The notes: a model not told the origin generated them from the sequence alone. DNA of 50,922 nucleotides from Bradyrhizobium pachyrhizi (GCF_001189245.1 NZ_LFIQ01000090.1:16018-66939); one strand, 5' to 3'; counted from the first letter of the stretch, positions 19,797-28,254 are shown. Program-made: numbers and translations.

Positions 19797-20040
19797 GTGC
19801 GGAGGGACGCGACCTCATCACCGCGACATATGCGCATATCGGCCCGGAAGTCGCGGATACCGCAAGGCGGTTTGCGGGCAACAATCTCGCCTGTAGCAAC
19901 TGCCATCTCGCAGCCGGAACGAAGAGTTTGGATTGCCGATGTCCGGCCTGTTTGAATTGTTTCCGCAATACAGTGCAAGGAACCGCGCTAACAGGCCGAA
20001 CACATGGCTGCTCCGACCACCGCCGCAGGCGTGAAGAAAA
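19797..20040 (+). pseudogene. c-type cytochrome remnant (TsdA/SoxA-like family)
   Basis: The plus strand reads GRDLITATYAHIGPEVAD, RRFAGNNLACSNCHLAAGTK, then after a single-base loss FGLPMSGLFELFPQYSARNR, as in single- and diheme c-type cytochromes of the thiosulfate dehydrogenase-like group. The heme motif CSNCH survives, but the start, the frame and the C-terminus do not. It lies tail-to-head against the SRAP remnant with a gap of about 25 bp. Confidence 0.7.
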
Positions 20041-20401
20041 CCCTTGCCCGGAGCCGTCCACACATGGCCCAAAGCGTCCGGCCTCGATGCTTGCTTTGCC
20101 TTCTGCTGCTGGCGGTAGACCGGACGTCCGTGCGGCATGAACCAATCGACGCTCATGACCCATCGCGTCATTTCGCGGCGACGCCGCACTCCAGTCGCTT
20201 TCGGACTGAAGCGGATACAGAGCCACGCTCACCAATCCTGATTTAGAGGTACGCGTCCAAGGTCAGTTGACCCCGAACTACCTGCGGCTGCCGACGGCGC
20301 GCAGCCATATTGCCGCCGTCGAACGCCGGATACGCCATCGCGTCCTGTAACAGCAGCGCGCGAACCCGCCATCTGAAGCGGATTTAACCGATGAGCCCTC
20401 G

Positions 20402-21313
20402 TCATCCGCACTTTGACAGCATCTTTTGGAGTATTGCCTCAACCGGCTGCGGCGAAATCCCAAGTTCGACAAGGCCAGGCGACGACACGGTATCGATCTG
20501 CATCAACTCCACCTGATTGCGCGTGAGAATCGGGTCCGGGAGTATTTCGGAAGCCCATGCCAGCGCGTGCCAAACGGCGAGCGGGATCGGGACCAGGATG
20601 GGCGCGAGGCCAGCCTGATGCGCGACGATTCGGACCAATTCTTCGTAGGAATAAACGCGAGGGCCGCCGCACTCGGAGATCGTCGGTTGCGTCTCGGCTC
20701 GCTGGATGATCCGGACAGTCGCCTCCGCCACATCTTCCACATAGGCCGGCTGCAGTTTCATCGAGCCGCGGCCGAACATCGGATAGATCGGCAGTCGCCG
20801 GAGAAGATTGAGGATGGTCGTAAGAAACGCATCGTCCGGTCCGAACATGACGGCGGGTCGGACGATTTGCGCGCCGGCAAACGTAGCCCTGACCACCAGT
20901 TCACCTTCGCCGCGCGCTCGGATGTACCGCGATTGAGACGCGGCATCGGCGCCGATGCCTGACAAGTGAACGAGTCTTTTGACTCCGGCCCGGTGCGCCT
21001 GGGCCGCGACCCGTTGGGCGGACTCGACATGAACGGAATGAAACGTCTCGCGCCCGTGCTCGACGTAAAGGCTGACGGCGTTGACAGCGGCATAAGCGCC
21101 GGCAAGCGCATTTGCGACGGACCGTTCGTCGTGAATGTCGGCCTGGACGAACAGAAGTTGGGAATCATGCGGTCCAAACTGACTGCGCCCGCGATCTGGA
21201 TGCCTTGACGCGATCCGGACGGGAAACTCGTGATCGCGCAGATGCTGAACGATGCGGCGGCCGAGAAATCCGGTTCCGCCGAATACAGTGACGGTGCGAC
21301 CGTTCGTTGCCAT
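20402..21313 (-). CDS. NAD(P)-binding SDR protein, NDUFA9/atypical SDR type
   Basis: Protein of 303 residues with the Rossmann motif GGTGFLG near the N-terminus (VTVFGGTGFLGRRIVQHL), RIASRHPD for cofactor ribose recognition, and VKRLVHLSGIGAD followed by YIRARGEGE, where YxxxxGE replaces the classical YxxxK of catalytic SDRs. RPAVMFGPDDAFL and VEDVAEA are typical of the group related to complex I subunit NDUFA9. Such proteins bind NAD(P)H and may act in quinone biosynthesis or complex assembly; catalysis is uncertain. The ATG at 21313 has AAAGG immediately upstream. Monocistronic. Confidence 0.88.
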   Translation of the reverse strand: MATNGRTVTVFGGTGFLGRRIVQHLRDHEFPVRIASRHPDRGRSQFGPHDSQLLFVQADIHDERSVANALAGAYAAVNAVSLYVEHGRETFHSVHVESAQRVAAQAHRAGVKRLVHLSGIGADAASQSRYIRARGEGELVVRATFAGAQIVRPAVMFGPDDAFLTTILNLLRRLPIYPMFGRGSMKLQPAYVEDVAEATVRIIQRAETQPTISECGGPRVYSYEELVRIVAHQAGLAPILVPIPLAVWHALAWASEILPDPILTRNQVELMQIDTVSSPGLVELGISPQPVEAILQKMLSKCG

Positions 21314-21436
21314 CCTTTGATCTTTGCTCGAGAGAACGCGCCATAGCCCGAGCCGAAGCTGACGTCAGGGCGATGGCCGTCTGTCGGAACAATACCCTTT
21401 CGCAGCGACAGTTGGAATGCAGGCCGCTTCGAACCG

Positions 21437-21805
21437 CTATTGGACGGAAGCCCGATGCAAAGGTCGAGCGAAACTGAGTTCGTGGCCGTCGGGGTCAGCT
21501 AGGTGGAAGAAGCGCTCACCCCATTCGGCATCGCGGGGCACAGTCGCCGGCTGGTAACCCACCGCGAGCGCGCGTTCGTAAAGTGCGTCAACATCGGTGA
21601 CGTAGAAGATGACCCGACCCCACCAGGACCAGCGCCGTTCGGCGGGCTGGTCGATGAGGTTGAGGTAGCTCGGACCTGCTCGAAAGCTAGTGAACGACGA
21701 CCATTCGCCGCCATGCAGGACCTCAAATCCCAGGGCTCGGTAGAATCGGACAGCTCGCGGCATGTCATGGGTGCCCAGCGTGAGCGCGCTTATCCCCTCG
21801 ATCAT
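21437..21805 (-). CDS. VOC (glyoxalase/bleomycin-resistance fold) protein
   Basis: 122 residues forming the two beta-alpha-beta-beta-beta modules of the vicinal-oxygen-chelate fold: GISALTLGTHDMPRAVRFYR with ALGFEVLHGG, then VIFYVTDVDALYERALAVGY and the ending FFHLADPDGHELSFARPL. The final Glu of GHELSF is the usual metal ligand. The start at 21805 has GGGAG eight bases upstream; the longer frame to 21895 adds residues unlike the family. The substrate is unknown. Confidence 0.88.
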   Translation of the reverse strand: MIEGISALTLGTHDMPRAVRFYRALGFEVLHGGEWSSFTSFRAGPSYLNLIDQPAERRWSWWGRVIFYVTDVDALYERALAVGYQPATVPRDAEWGERFFHLADPDGHELSFARPLHRASVQ

Positions 21806-22066
21806 GGCCAGAACTCCCTGTTCTACCTCCCTACGCTTTTGAAGTCGCGGCGCAGAGATTAACCTCTCATGTGTGTCGAACGGTGAGCAAGTCAACGCCG
21901 AGCGCCCCTTTCCTTGCGTCGCCGCTCACGGCGAGCGGTAGATGCCCCAAGCTGCTCGAACCGAAAGCGCTGACGCTCTAAACTCTCCATCGCGTCGGCC
22001 AAACATCAAGTCCAGGCGCCCACACAACCAATCGATCCCAGTGGCACCCGCGAAAAGGAGCGGAGC

Positions 22067-22549
22067 ATGAAGGGCGATAAAGACGTCATCGAATACCTCA
22101 ACAAAGCGCTGCGCCACGAGCTCACCGCGGTGAACCAGTATTGGCTGCACTACCGCCTGCTCGACAATTGGGGCTACAAGGTGCTGGCCAAGGCGTGGCG
22201 CAAGGAATCGATTGAAGAGATGCAACATGCAGACAAGCTCATCGAACGCATCATCTTCCTCGATGGATCTCCCAATATGCAGACGCTGGAATCCCTCCAT
22301 ATCGGGAAGACCGTGAAGGCCGTGCTCGATAGCGACTTGCAAGCCGAATTGTCGGCGCACTCCCTCTACGCTGAAGCTGCGACCCATTGCCATCGGGTCA
22401 AGGACTACGTGACGCGGGATCTGTTTGAGCAACTCATGCACGATGAGGAAGAGCATATCGATTTTCTGGAAACCCAGATCGAACTCGTCGCGAGGATCGG
22501 ACTCGAGCTATATGCCCAGCGTCATATCGGAGAGCTCGACCAGGACTAA
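22067..22549 (+). CDS. bfr: Bacterioferritin
   Basis: Iron-storage ferritin subunit of 160 residues that assembles into a 24-mer, oxidises Fe(II) and stores Fe(III). The dinuclear ferroxidase ligands are all present at standard positions: Glu18, Glu51, His54, Glu94, Glu127 and His130. Met52, the axial ligand of the inter-subunit heme, is present, so this is a heme-binding bacterioferritin. The ribosome site is AAGGAG before the ATG at 22067. No bacterioferritin-associated ferredoxin gene is adjacent. I saw no unambiguous iron-regulator box upstream. Confidence 0.97.
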   Translation: MKGDKDVIEYLNKALRHELTAVNQYWLHYRLLDNWGYKVLAKAWRKESIEEMQHADKLIERIIFLDGSPNMQTLESLHIGKTVKAVLDSDLQAELSAHSLYAEAATHCHRVKDYVTRDLFEQLMHDEEEHIDFLETQIELVARIGLELYAQRHIGELDQD

Positions 22550-22601
22550 AGTGCCAACGACTGCTTTCGGCCCAAATGCGAAGTTGCGGCCAACGGCGAG
22601 T

Positions 22602-22672
22602 ACGTCCGGTTATGGGGGGAAAGCGGAAGTGAATGGCCGATTGTTAAGACGGCGCGATTGACCCCAACCGGA
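22602..22672 (+). repeat. Dispersed AAAGCGGAAGT repeat, copy a
   Basis: Reads ACGTCCGGTTATGGGGGGAA then AGCGGAAGT, a spacer, AAGACGGCGCGATTGACCCC and AACCGGA. The same order of blocks recurs at 37947-38028, a shorter form at 34970-35010, and a minus-strand relative at 40066-40135. From memory, such elements are frequent between Bradyrhizobium genes. Confidence 0.55.
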
Positions 22673-22977
22673 AGGGATTCAACGGCACTCAAGCAGTCTG
22701 CTCTTATGAATTTGTTTGGCCTCAACCTGGCCTGGATGAACGGATGTCCCTCAAACCGACCCGAACGACCTTAGCGGACATGGCAGCTCCCTGTGGCGCG
22801 ACTATCGTTGTAGCGGATCATTGAGTTACACTCAGAAGCTCTCGGTTTGCTATTCGGGCATTCCGCCAGAGAAAAATCCGATTGCGGGTCCAGTGCTGGT
22901 TTGAGCCGGCAATTGTCGGAATGGCCATCTTCCCGCGATATTACGCGTCGCTTGATTGCGGAGCGCGAGCCCCCACG

Positions 22978-23112
22978 AACGAAAAGTGCACGTATCTGGT
23001 GCGGCTTCTGGTGCGCCGGTGGTGCTGCAGGCAACGAGAACGAAGTAAGCTATTGATCTCCTTGGTGGGCCCGGCAGGACTTGAACCTGCAACCAGACCG
23101 TTGTAAGCGGCA
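22978..23112 (-). repeat. Direct repeat with partial tRNA 3' half, copy A (att-like)
   Basis: Minus strand 23112-23063 reads as the anticodon arm, variable loop, T arm (GGTTCAAGTCC) and acceptor end GGGCCCACCA of a tRNA; no 5' half with GGGCCC follows. Here the anticodon loop is CTTACAA, mutated relative to copy B. The repeat continues past CCA for about 85 bp, including ACGTATCTGGTGCGG on the plus strand. Copy B is at 40271-40393 in the same orientation. Confidence 0.65.
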
Positions 23113-23219
23113 GAATAGCGATCAGCTTCGTCGCCCTTGCCGCGCATTCGGTCGCTTCTGCTCGCGTTTGTTACGTTTTGACGATGTCGCTCCCGCTTTG
23201 GTCGCCAGCCAGCGATCAG

Positions 23220-24233
23220 TCAAAACGTCTCGGTAACCTTGCTCAGGCGAGGGGGACGATCCGGGTCAAATCCGCGCGCGCATGCCGCCTGCTCGATCAT
23301 CCGGTAGGCCGGAACGAGCATGGTGATCGGGTCGGTGGCGGGGTCATCCTCGACCAACCAAGGCAGCGAGCCAAGCGGTCCGCCGCAGAGATGCAGCGCG
23401 ATCTTTTGCTCGCGCAATTCCTCTGCCAGTGCGTCCACCGTGGCCGCCGTTTCATCCATGACACGCATCATGACAACTGGCGTGCGCGACGATAACGCGG
23501 CACGTGGCCCATGCTGCAGTTCGGCGGCACTCAGTCCGATGGAGGGCAGGCGCATGATTTCCGAAAGCTTGAGCGCGATCTCCCTCGCCGAGCCCAGGCC
23601 CAGGCCCCGAGCCGCCACAAACACAGCTGATGCCTTGACGAGATCATCGGCAATCTCCGACCAGTCGAGCGCCAGCGCGCGGTGCAGGCGCTCGGGCAGC
23701 CGGTCGAGGGCTGACCGCAGCGCACGATCTTGCGCCAACTCGGCAACCAGTCCGGCACTGGCGGCCATCGAGCCGATCACGGTCTTCGTCGCCGCTACGG
23801 AGTGTTCTTGACCGGCTTCGATCGGAACGACGAATTCCGCTTCGTCAGCCACCGGCGACGACGTCGCATTGACGATGGCAATCGTGCGTGCGCCCGAGGC
23901 TCGTGCCGACTTGGTCGCTGCGACGAGATCCGGGCTGCGCCCGGATTGCGAGATCACGATGAACAGCGCATCGCGCAGCATCAAGGGTGTGCAAAATGCC
24001 GTGACCACCGAGGGAGCACTTGCTGAAACGGGAAGGCGAAGCCGCGTCTCGACAAGATACCTCAAGAAAACTCCGGCATGCCCGGAGCTTCCCCGACCAC
24101 ACACGACGCACAAGGGGGCGGAGTCAATCCCAATCCGCTGTGCGATGTCGCGCGCGGCGGGTCGGCTGCGAACAATGTTAGCGACAACATCCGCGCTTTC
24201 CCCGATTTCGCTCGCCATCGCGGATATCGTCAT
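23220..24233 (-). CDS. SIS-domain amino-sugar-phosphate isomerase/deaminase (NagB-II/AgaS/GlmS-C type)
   Basis: 337 residues with two SIS (sugar isomerase) domains and no glutaminase domain. The first has GRGSSGHAG and SQSGRSPDLV; the second has ARGLGLGSAREIALKLSEI and AELQHGPRAAL, matching the C-terminal isomerase half of GlmS. In this context, with MurQ, NagA and an amino-sugar kinase, the likely reaction is glucosamine-6-phosphate to fructose-6-phosphate plus ammonia (inference; NagB-II enzymes have this build). The start overlaps the murQ stop by 4 bases (ATGA), so the two are translationally coupled. Last gene of the operon. Confidence 0.9.
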   Translation of the reverse strand: MTISAMASEIGESADVVANIVRSRPAARDIAQRIGIDSAPLCVVCGRGSSGHAGVFLRYLVETRLRLPVSASAPSVVTAFCTPLMLRDALFIVISQSGRSPDLVAATKSARASGARTIAIVNATSSPVADEAEFVVPIEAGQEHSVAATKTVIGSMAASAGLVAELAQDRALRSALDRLPERLHRALALDWSEIADDLVKASAVFVAARGLGLGSAREIALKLSEIMRLPSIGLSAAELQHGPRAALSSRTPVVMMRVMDETAATVDALAEELREQKIALHLCGGPLGSLPWLVEDDPATDPITMLVPAYRMIEQAACARGFDPDRPPRLSKVTETF

Positions 24234-25234
24234 GGCTCAACCACTCCGCCTCGGCCGCGTCCCGCCGCTCCCTTTGGGAGTCGGTCACGATGCGAGTCAC
24301 GATTCCTGGCGAGTTCGACAAACACTTGCCGAAGGTTGCCGTCACAGTTCTCCAGAACGGTCTCCGCATCAACCCTGTCGACACCGAGCGCCAGAAGGAC
24401 TGCGATCTTGATGTCTCCCTCGGCCTGCTCGAGCGAGCGTGCCGCGTGCGACGGATTACAGCGCGCGATTTGCGCCACCATGGCCTCGGCGCGCCGCTTC
24501 AGCTTGGCATTGGTCGGCGGCATGTTCACCATCATGCCGCGATATACCCGGCCAAGGCGCAGCATGATCCCTGAGGAGATCAGGTTGAGCACGACCTTCT
24601 GCGCGGTGCCCGCCTTCATCCGCGTGGAGCCGGCGATCAGCTCTCGGCCGGTCTCGACCAGGATCGGAAACTTTGCCGATGCCAGCAGTGCGGTGCCGGG
24701 ATTGTTGGCGACACCAATCGTTACTGCATCGAAAGACCCTGCCTGCTGCAGCGCCGCGACCGTGAACGGCGTTGTGCCGCTGGCGGCTACCGCAATCACC
24801 ACGTCGTGCGGCGTGAGCCGTGCGGCGCTGATCTGCGTGACTGCATCATCGACATCGTCCTCCGCGCCCTCGATGCTGGTGACGAACGCGCTGTCACCGC
24901 CGGCAACGACGAAGCGGACGCGCTCGCGGGGCCAAGCGAAGGTCGGCGTCAGCTCGGCCCCGTCCTGGACCGCCACGCGGCCTGACGTGCCAGCGCCGAC
25001 ATATACAATGCGACCGCGGTCGCCCAACACCGTCTTGGCCGCTTCGGCTGCCGCAGTGATCGCGGGAAGGGCATGGCCGATCGCGGCGACCGCCGCAAGC
25101 TGGCCCTCCCACATCGCTTCCATCGCTGACGTCAGCGACCATGCATCAAGGTCGGCAAATCTGGGATCGACTTCTTCGGTGGCCATATCCGTGATCCAAG
25201 CACCATCAAACGCGGAACTTCGAAGCCTGTTCAT
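24230..25234 (-). CDS. murQ: N-acetylmuramic acid 6-phosphate etherase
   Basis: Cleaves the lactyl ether of MurNAc-6-phosphate to GlcNAc-6-phosphate and D-lactate, a peptidoglycan-recycling step. About 334 residues with a SIS domain. Sugar phosphate is bound by VGAGTSGRVAVQDGAEL, where the Glu in the position of the E. coli acid/base residue is kept, and SIEGAEDD keeps the second conserved Glu. NNPGTALL and GRELIAGSTRMKAGTAQK are family signatures. The start at 25234 overlaps the upstream kinase gene by 29 bases; an ATG at 25186 (MATEEVDPRF) is the alternative. Middle gene of the kinase-murQ-SIS operon. Confidence 0.93.
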   Translation of the reverse strand: MNRLRSSAFDGAWITDMATEEVDPRFADLDAWSLTSAMEAMWEGQLAAVAAIGHALPAITAAAEAAKTVLGDRGRIVYVGAGTSGRVAVQDGAELTPTFAWPRERVRFVVAGGDSAFVTSIEGAEDDVDDAVTQISAARLTPHDVVIAVAASGTTPFTVAALQQAGSFDAVTIGVANNPGTALLASAKFPILVETGRELIAGSTRMKAGTAQKVVLNLISSGIMLRLGRVYRGMMVNMPPTNAKLKRRAEAMVAQIARCNPSHAARSLEQAEGDIKIAVLLALGVDRVDAETVLENCDGNLRQVFVELARNRDSHRDRLPKGAAGRGRGGVVEP

Positions 25235-26144
25235 GGTCAGTTTCTCTCTTGGGCGGGTCCAGCTTGCGCAGGTCGAGCCGCCCTCGGGCCACAAGCAGCG
25301 CGCCGGCCGCTGCGTCGGCGTCAGGACGCCTCAGGCGGGCGCGCAGATCAGGCGTTAGCCAGGGCGTAATCGCATCCGCGAGCCCGCCCACCAGCGCGAG
25401 CCGGTCAATTCCTTTAGCCAGGAACAGATCAAGCAGATCGCCAATGGCATCGGCCGCGCGTTCGACAATGCGGCGACCGACCGGATCGCCCTGATTGGCG
25501 TGCCGCATCACGGTCGGCGCGAACGCGGCGTAGTCGGTGGCCCGGGCTTCTTCAGACCACGCCACGGCCTGATAAGGATCTTGATCGAATGCGCCCAGCA
25601 CCTCTGCAAGCAATGGTGTCAGCTCGCCGCGGCGATCCGCGGCCCGCAGCGCCAGTCGAACGACCTGCAGGCCAATGTCGGCGCCGCTGCCTTCGTCCGA
25701 GACTGGGAAGCCGTAACCGGCGATGCGGATCTCGCTGCCGCCAATCAGGCCGACACCCACCGAGCCCGTGCCGGCCACCACGATGGCCCCGTCCGCGCCG
25801 CTATGGGCGCCGAGACAGGCAGCTAGGCCATCGCTGACGAAGATAACGGACGCAAAGGGATGCGGGATCTCTTTGAGCGCCGCTTCCGCGCCCCGGCGAC
25901 CAATGCCGGCGAGGCCAATTCCGGCGTGCATCCGCGCGAAATCCTCGCGCGTCAGTTCGGACTGTGCGGCCGCCGCTTCGGTGGCCTCCATGATGGACCG
26001 CCAGGCCCTGTCGAAGCCAATACGGGTCGTGGCAGGCCCCGAGCTCGCTTCACCGAGTACCCTGCCGTTTTCGTCCTCGACCCGGGCGCGGCAGCGGGTT
26101 CCGCCCCCATCGATGCCGAGATAGGTGGTACCTTTTGTTTCCAT
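25206..26144 (-). CDS. N-acetylglucosamine/glucosamine kinase, BadF/BadG/BcrA ATPase family
   Basis: ASKHA-fold sugar kinase of 312 residues. The phosphate-1 loop is YLGIDGGGTRCRARV, the catalytic aspartate region IFVSDGLAACLGAH, phosphate-2 VVAGTGSVGVG, and the adenosine region LALVGGLADAI. In this gene set it should phosphorylate GlcNAc (or GlcN, or a MurNAc derivative) in the cytoplasm to feed NagA and the SIS enzyme. First gene of the operon; the promoter faces that of nagA, with a palindromic candidate operator between them. The neighbours make an amino sugar the likely substrate, but the exact one is not proven. Confidence 0.88.
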   Translation of the reverse strand: METKGTTYLGIDGGGTRCRARVEDENGRVLGEASSGPATTRIGFDRAWRSIMEATEAAAAQSELTREDFARMHAGIGLAGIGRRGAEAALKEIPHPFASVIFVSDGLAACLGAHSGADGAIVVAGTGSVGVGLIGGSEIRIAGYGFPVSDEGSGADIGLQVVRLALRAADRRGELTPLLAEVLGAFDQDPYQAVAWSEEARATDYAAFAPTVMRHANQGDPVGRRIVERAADAIGDLLDLFLAKGIDRLALVGGLADAITPWLTPDLRARLRRPDADAAAGALLVARGRLDLRKLDPPKRETDHEQASKFRV

Positions 26145-26186
26145 TAGAAGTTAACGCAAGGATTTAGCTCCGGGTCCCCCAAGCCC

Positions 26187-26216
26187 GTTGTGTACATATA
26201 AGGACCTGTACAGCAC
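26187..26216. promoter_or_regulatory. Candidate operator between the divergent amino-sugar genes
   Basis: TGTACA (26191-26196) and TGTACA (26207-26212) separated by 10 bp, with outer bases partly symmetric (GTTG on the left, GCAC on the right). It sits in the 119-bp gap between the kinase and nagA starts, where a GntR-type or LacI-type repressor would control both. No regulator gene is adjacent. Confidence 0.45.
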
Positions 26217-26263
26217 GGGACTCGCCTCACGAGTCCGTGATTGCCATTCTCGGATCAGCACTT

Positions 26264-27439
26264 ATGGGCCAAGCTGGGTCTTCCGTGGTTTTCTCGATTG
26301 CAGCGCAGCACATCTTTGATGGTGCCGACATGCGCGGGCCGGGGTCGGTCAGGATATCGGAGGGGCGGATCGAAGGCATTACCGAGGAGGCGCGCGCCTC
26401 GATCCACCTTCCTCGGGATGCGATACTTGCACCCGGATTCGTCGATGTTCAGGTGAACGGAGGCGGCGGCGTTCTTCTCAACGACCAGCCAACGGAGGCC
26501 GGCGTTCGCCGCATCGTCGAGGCGCACCGCAAGGCCGGCACCACGGGCTGTTTGCCAACCCTCATCACCGATCGAAGCGAGGTCATCGAACGATTGGCTG
26601 TAGCAGCTCAGGCGTGCCTCGAAATTCCTGGCGTGCTCGGCTTTCATCTGGAAGGTCCGGCCCTCAACAGGTCTCGCAAGGGCATTCATCCGGAAGCCGA
26701 GATACGCGTGCCCGATCGGTGCGATCTCGCCGCCATTAAAAGCTTCGGGGACCGCGGTCGCTCCATGGTGACCTTGGCACCGGAATGCGTGCCCGCGTCC
26801 ATGATCGATGAATTGATCGGCGCCGGATTGCGTATCGCGGCCGGCCACAGCGACGCCACCGCAGCCGAAATCGGGCAGGCGGTCGATCGCGGCGTCTCGG
26901 GGGTGACCCATCTGTTCAATGCCATGTCGCAGTTAACCGCCCGAGAGCCCGGCTTGGTGGGTGCCGCGCTGGGAGATGACCGGTTGTTTGCAGGGATCAT
27001 CTGCGACGGCATCCACGTTGACCGCGCCTGCTTGCGTGTTGCCTTGCGCTGCAAGGGACGCGATCGATTGACACTGGTTACCGATGCCATGCCATTGGCG
27101 GGCACGAGCGACCGGCAATTCCTGCTACAGGGAAGGGAGATCACGTTGCACGACAATCGCCTGACTGACCGGGATGGCACGCTCGCGGGCGCTCACCTCA
27201 CCATGATCGAGGCGGTGCGCAACGCTGTTGCGCTCATCGGAATCTCCCTTGTCGATGCTCTTATCATGGCTTCCCGGACGCCCGCGGCATTTCTGGGCCT
27301 TGGGTCCGAGCTTGGACGGATCGCGCCCGGATACCGCGCGGATCTTGTCGCCTTTAATCCGAACTTTGAGGTCGTCGGCACATGGATAGGCGGTGTCGGT
27401 TCGATGGGTGAGGCGAACAACGCTTCCGAGCGGGGTTAG
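26264..27439 (+). CDS. nagA: N-acetylglucosamine-6-phosphate deacetylase
   Basis: Amidohydrolase that converts GlcNAc-6-phosphate to GlcN-6-phosphate and acetate; about 391 residues. The metal and catalytic sites are visible: FVDVQVNGGGG, GFHLEGPALN (metal-binding Glu), AAGHSDATAAE (His), VTHLFNAMSQLTAREPGLVG (His and substrate loop) and LTLVTDAMPLAGT (catalytic Asp). The ATG at 26264 gives the usual N-terminal length; a GTG at 26237 in frame is an alternative. Both have weak ribosome sites. It is divergent from the kinase-murQ-SIS operon and completes the route from GlcNAc-6-phosphate, whether derived from GlcNAc or from MurNAc-6-phosphate, towards glycolysis. Confidence 0.94.
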   Translation: MGQAGSSVVFSIAAQHIFDGADMRGPGSVRISEGRIEGITEEARASIHLPRDAILAPGFVDVQVNGGGGVLLNDQPTEAGVRRIVEAHRKAGTTGCLPTLITDRSEVIERLAVAAQACLEIPGVLGFHLEGPALNRSRKGIHPEAEIRVPDRCDLAAIKSFGDRGRSMVTLAPECVPASMIDELIGAGLRIAAGHSDATAAEIGQAVDRGVSGVTHLFNAMSQLTAREPGLVGAALGDDRLFAGIICDGIHVDRACLRVALRCKGRDRLTLVTDAMPLAGTSDRQFLLQGREITLHDNRLTDRDGTLAGAHLTMIEAVRNAVALIGISLVDALIMASRTPAAFLGLGSELGRIAPGYRADLVAFNPNFEVVGTWIGGVGSMGEANNASERG

Positions 27440-27552
27440 ATGCGCAACCAGCCCAAGCGGGGGGAGTGTGAGCGCCAAACCTGACAGGGGCCTGACGAGT
27501 TATCTGCGCCAGTAGACTGCGTGGTGCACGTCGCCCGGCAATTACGCCCTAG

Positions 27553-27633
27553 TCAGTGCCCGAAGAACAACCACAGCAGGATGATCACAGGAATTGGTAC
27601 GCCCAAAAGCCAAAGCAAAACACCTCGTCCCAT
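27553..27633 (-). CDS. 26-residue membrane miniprotein
   Basis: ATG at 27633 preceded by GGAGGGAAGCGCG, an excellent ribosome site. The peptide starts MGRGVLLWLLGVPIPVIILL and ends WLFFGH. It is a single membrane-spanning helix with a kink-prone Pro-Ile-Pro. Tiny proteins beginning like this are, from memory, common in Bradyrhizobium and usually unannotated or called hypothetical. The function is unknown. It stands alone on the minus strand between nagA and two other small minus-strand genes. Confidence 0.6.
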   Translation of the reverse strand: MGRGVLLWLLGVPIPVIILLWLFFGH

Positions 27634-27753
27634 CGCGCTTCCCTCCGTTGTTTATTCGCGCCAATGGCAACTACGGAAGACGCGGCCACGTTCCTAGCCG
27701 GCCGATCGCGTCGTCATCACCGCCGAGCGAAGGTGAAGGGCTGATAACGGTAG

Positions 27754-28008
27754 TCATCCCTTAATGATGAGGCGCCCCAGGAACGCATTGCAGGCCCGCT
27801 CGGCTTCAGCGAACGAACTGAAGGGAGACCCGGATACGTGAGCCGCTGGCATATTCAGAAAGTCGGGGCGATATGATGCAACAAAGCCCGGCTCTCCATG
27901 CAATCCAGGTCCACTCCGGCTCTCGTTGCTGATGACGAATGAATAGTCGTCGCTGCTTGCGATCCATATCTCCAGTTCAGTATCGACTCGGCGGAAGTGT
28001 AGGGCCAT
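27754..28008 (-). CDS. Small conserved hypothetical protein, 84 aa
   Basis: The ATG at 28008 has GGAGGGTGAA directly upstream, a very strong ribosome site that sets this start over the longer frame from 28047. The sequence is mostly beta-strand-like and polar (ALHFRRVDTELEIWIASSDD, YSFVISNES) with an alpha-helical end (FAEAERACNAFLGRL). No signal peptide. I do not recognise the family. A 65-codon gene lies 48 bp upstream on the same strand, so they may be cotranscribed. Confidence 0.6.
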   Translation of the reverse strand: MALHFRRVDTELEIWIASSDDYSFVISNESRSGPGLHGEPGFVASYRPDFLNMPAAHVSGSPFSSFAEAERACNAFLGRLIIKG

Positions 28009-28056
28009 TTCACCCTCCACAAACTTTGATCCTCCGTGATCATCCACATGGGACGC

Positions 28057-28254
28057 TTAGCCCGCTCTTGTGCGGTTGGCCGCTTCAGCCTCCCGCGCCA
28101 GCCGTTCGGCCTTTAGGCGCTCTCGATTATCGTGGATCGCTTTTTGCGCTTTGGCGTAATCCGTCATAGCATCCTTCGGCCTGACCGTTTTGAATGCCTT
28201 GTTTGCTTCGCGTTCCGCGGCCGTCGGCGCCCGTCGGTCTCGGTCTTTAGCCAT
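28057..28254 (-). CDS. Small highly charged hypothetical protein, 65 aa
   Basis: The ATG at 28254 has GGGAGGTCAACA upstream. The product is almost entirely Lys, Arg, Glu and Ala, predicted helical (AAEREANKAFKTVRPKDAM, then ERLKAERLAREAEAANRTR). It could be a DNA- or RNA-binding or coiled-coil peptide, but no family is recognised. First of a possible two-gene unit with the 84-residue gene. Confidence 0.55.
   Translation of the reverse strand: MAKDRDRRAPTAAEREANKAFKTVRPKDAMTDYAKAQKAIHDNRERLKAERLAREAEAANRTRAG

Larger units (their letters stand above)
22550..23219. other. Intergenic region with dispersed repeats and a tRNA half
   Basis: 670 bp without a supported gene. It holds a copy of the AAAGCGGAAGT repeat (22602-22672) and the tRNA-half repeat (22978-23112). 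Short frames here are typical of the spurious calls such repeats produce. Confidence 0.5.

Noticed and set aside
22847..23147. Several short frames around the tRNA-half repeat
   Set aside because: Translations such as LVAGSSPAGPT and QVQVLPGPP are the usual artefacts of reading tRNA T-arm sequence as protein.
26141..26263. Possible riboswitch or leader between the divergent amino-sugar genes
   Set aside because: Only the TGTACA palindrome is visible; the gap is too short and lacks a terminator or anti-terminator pair.
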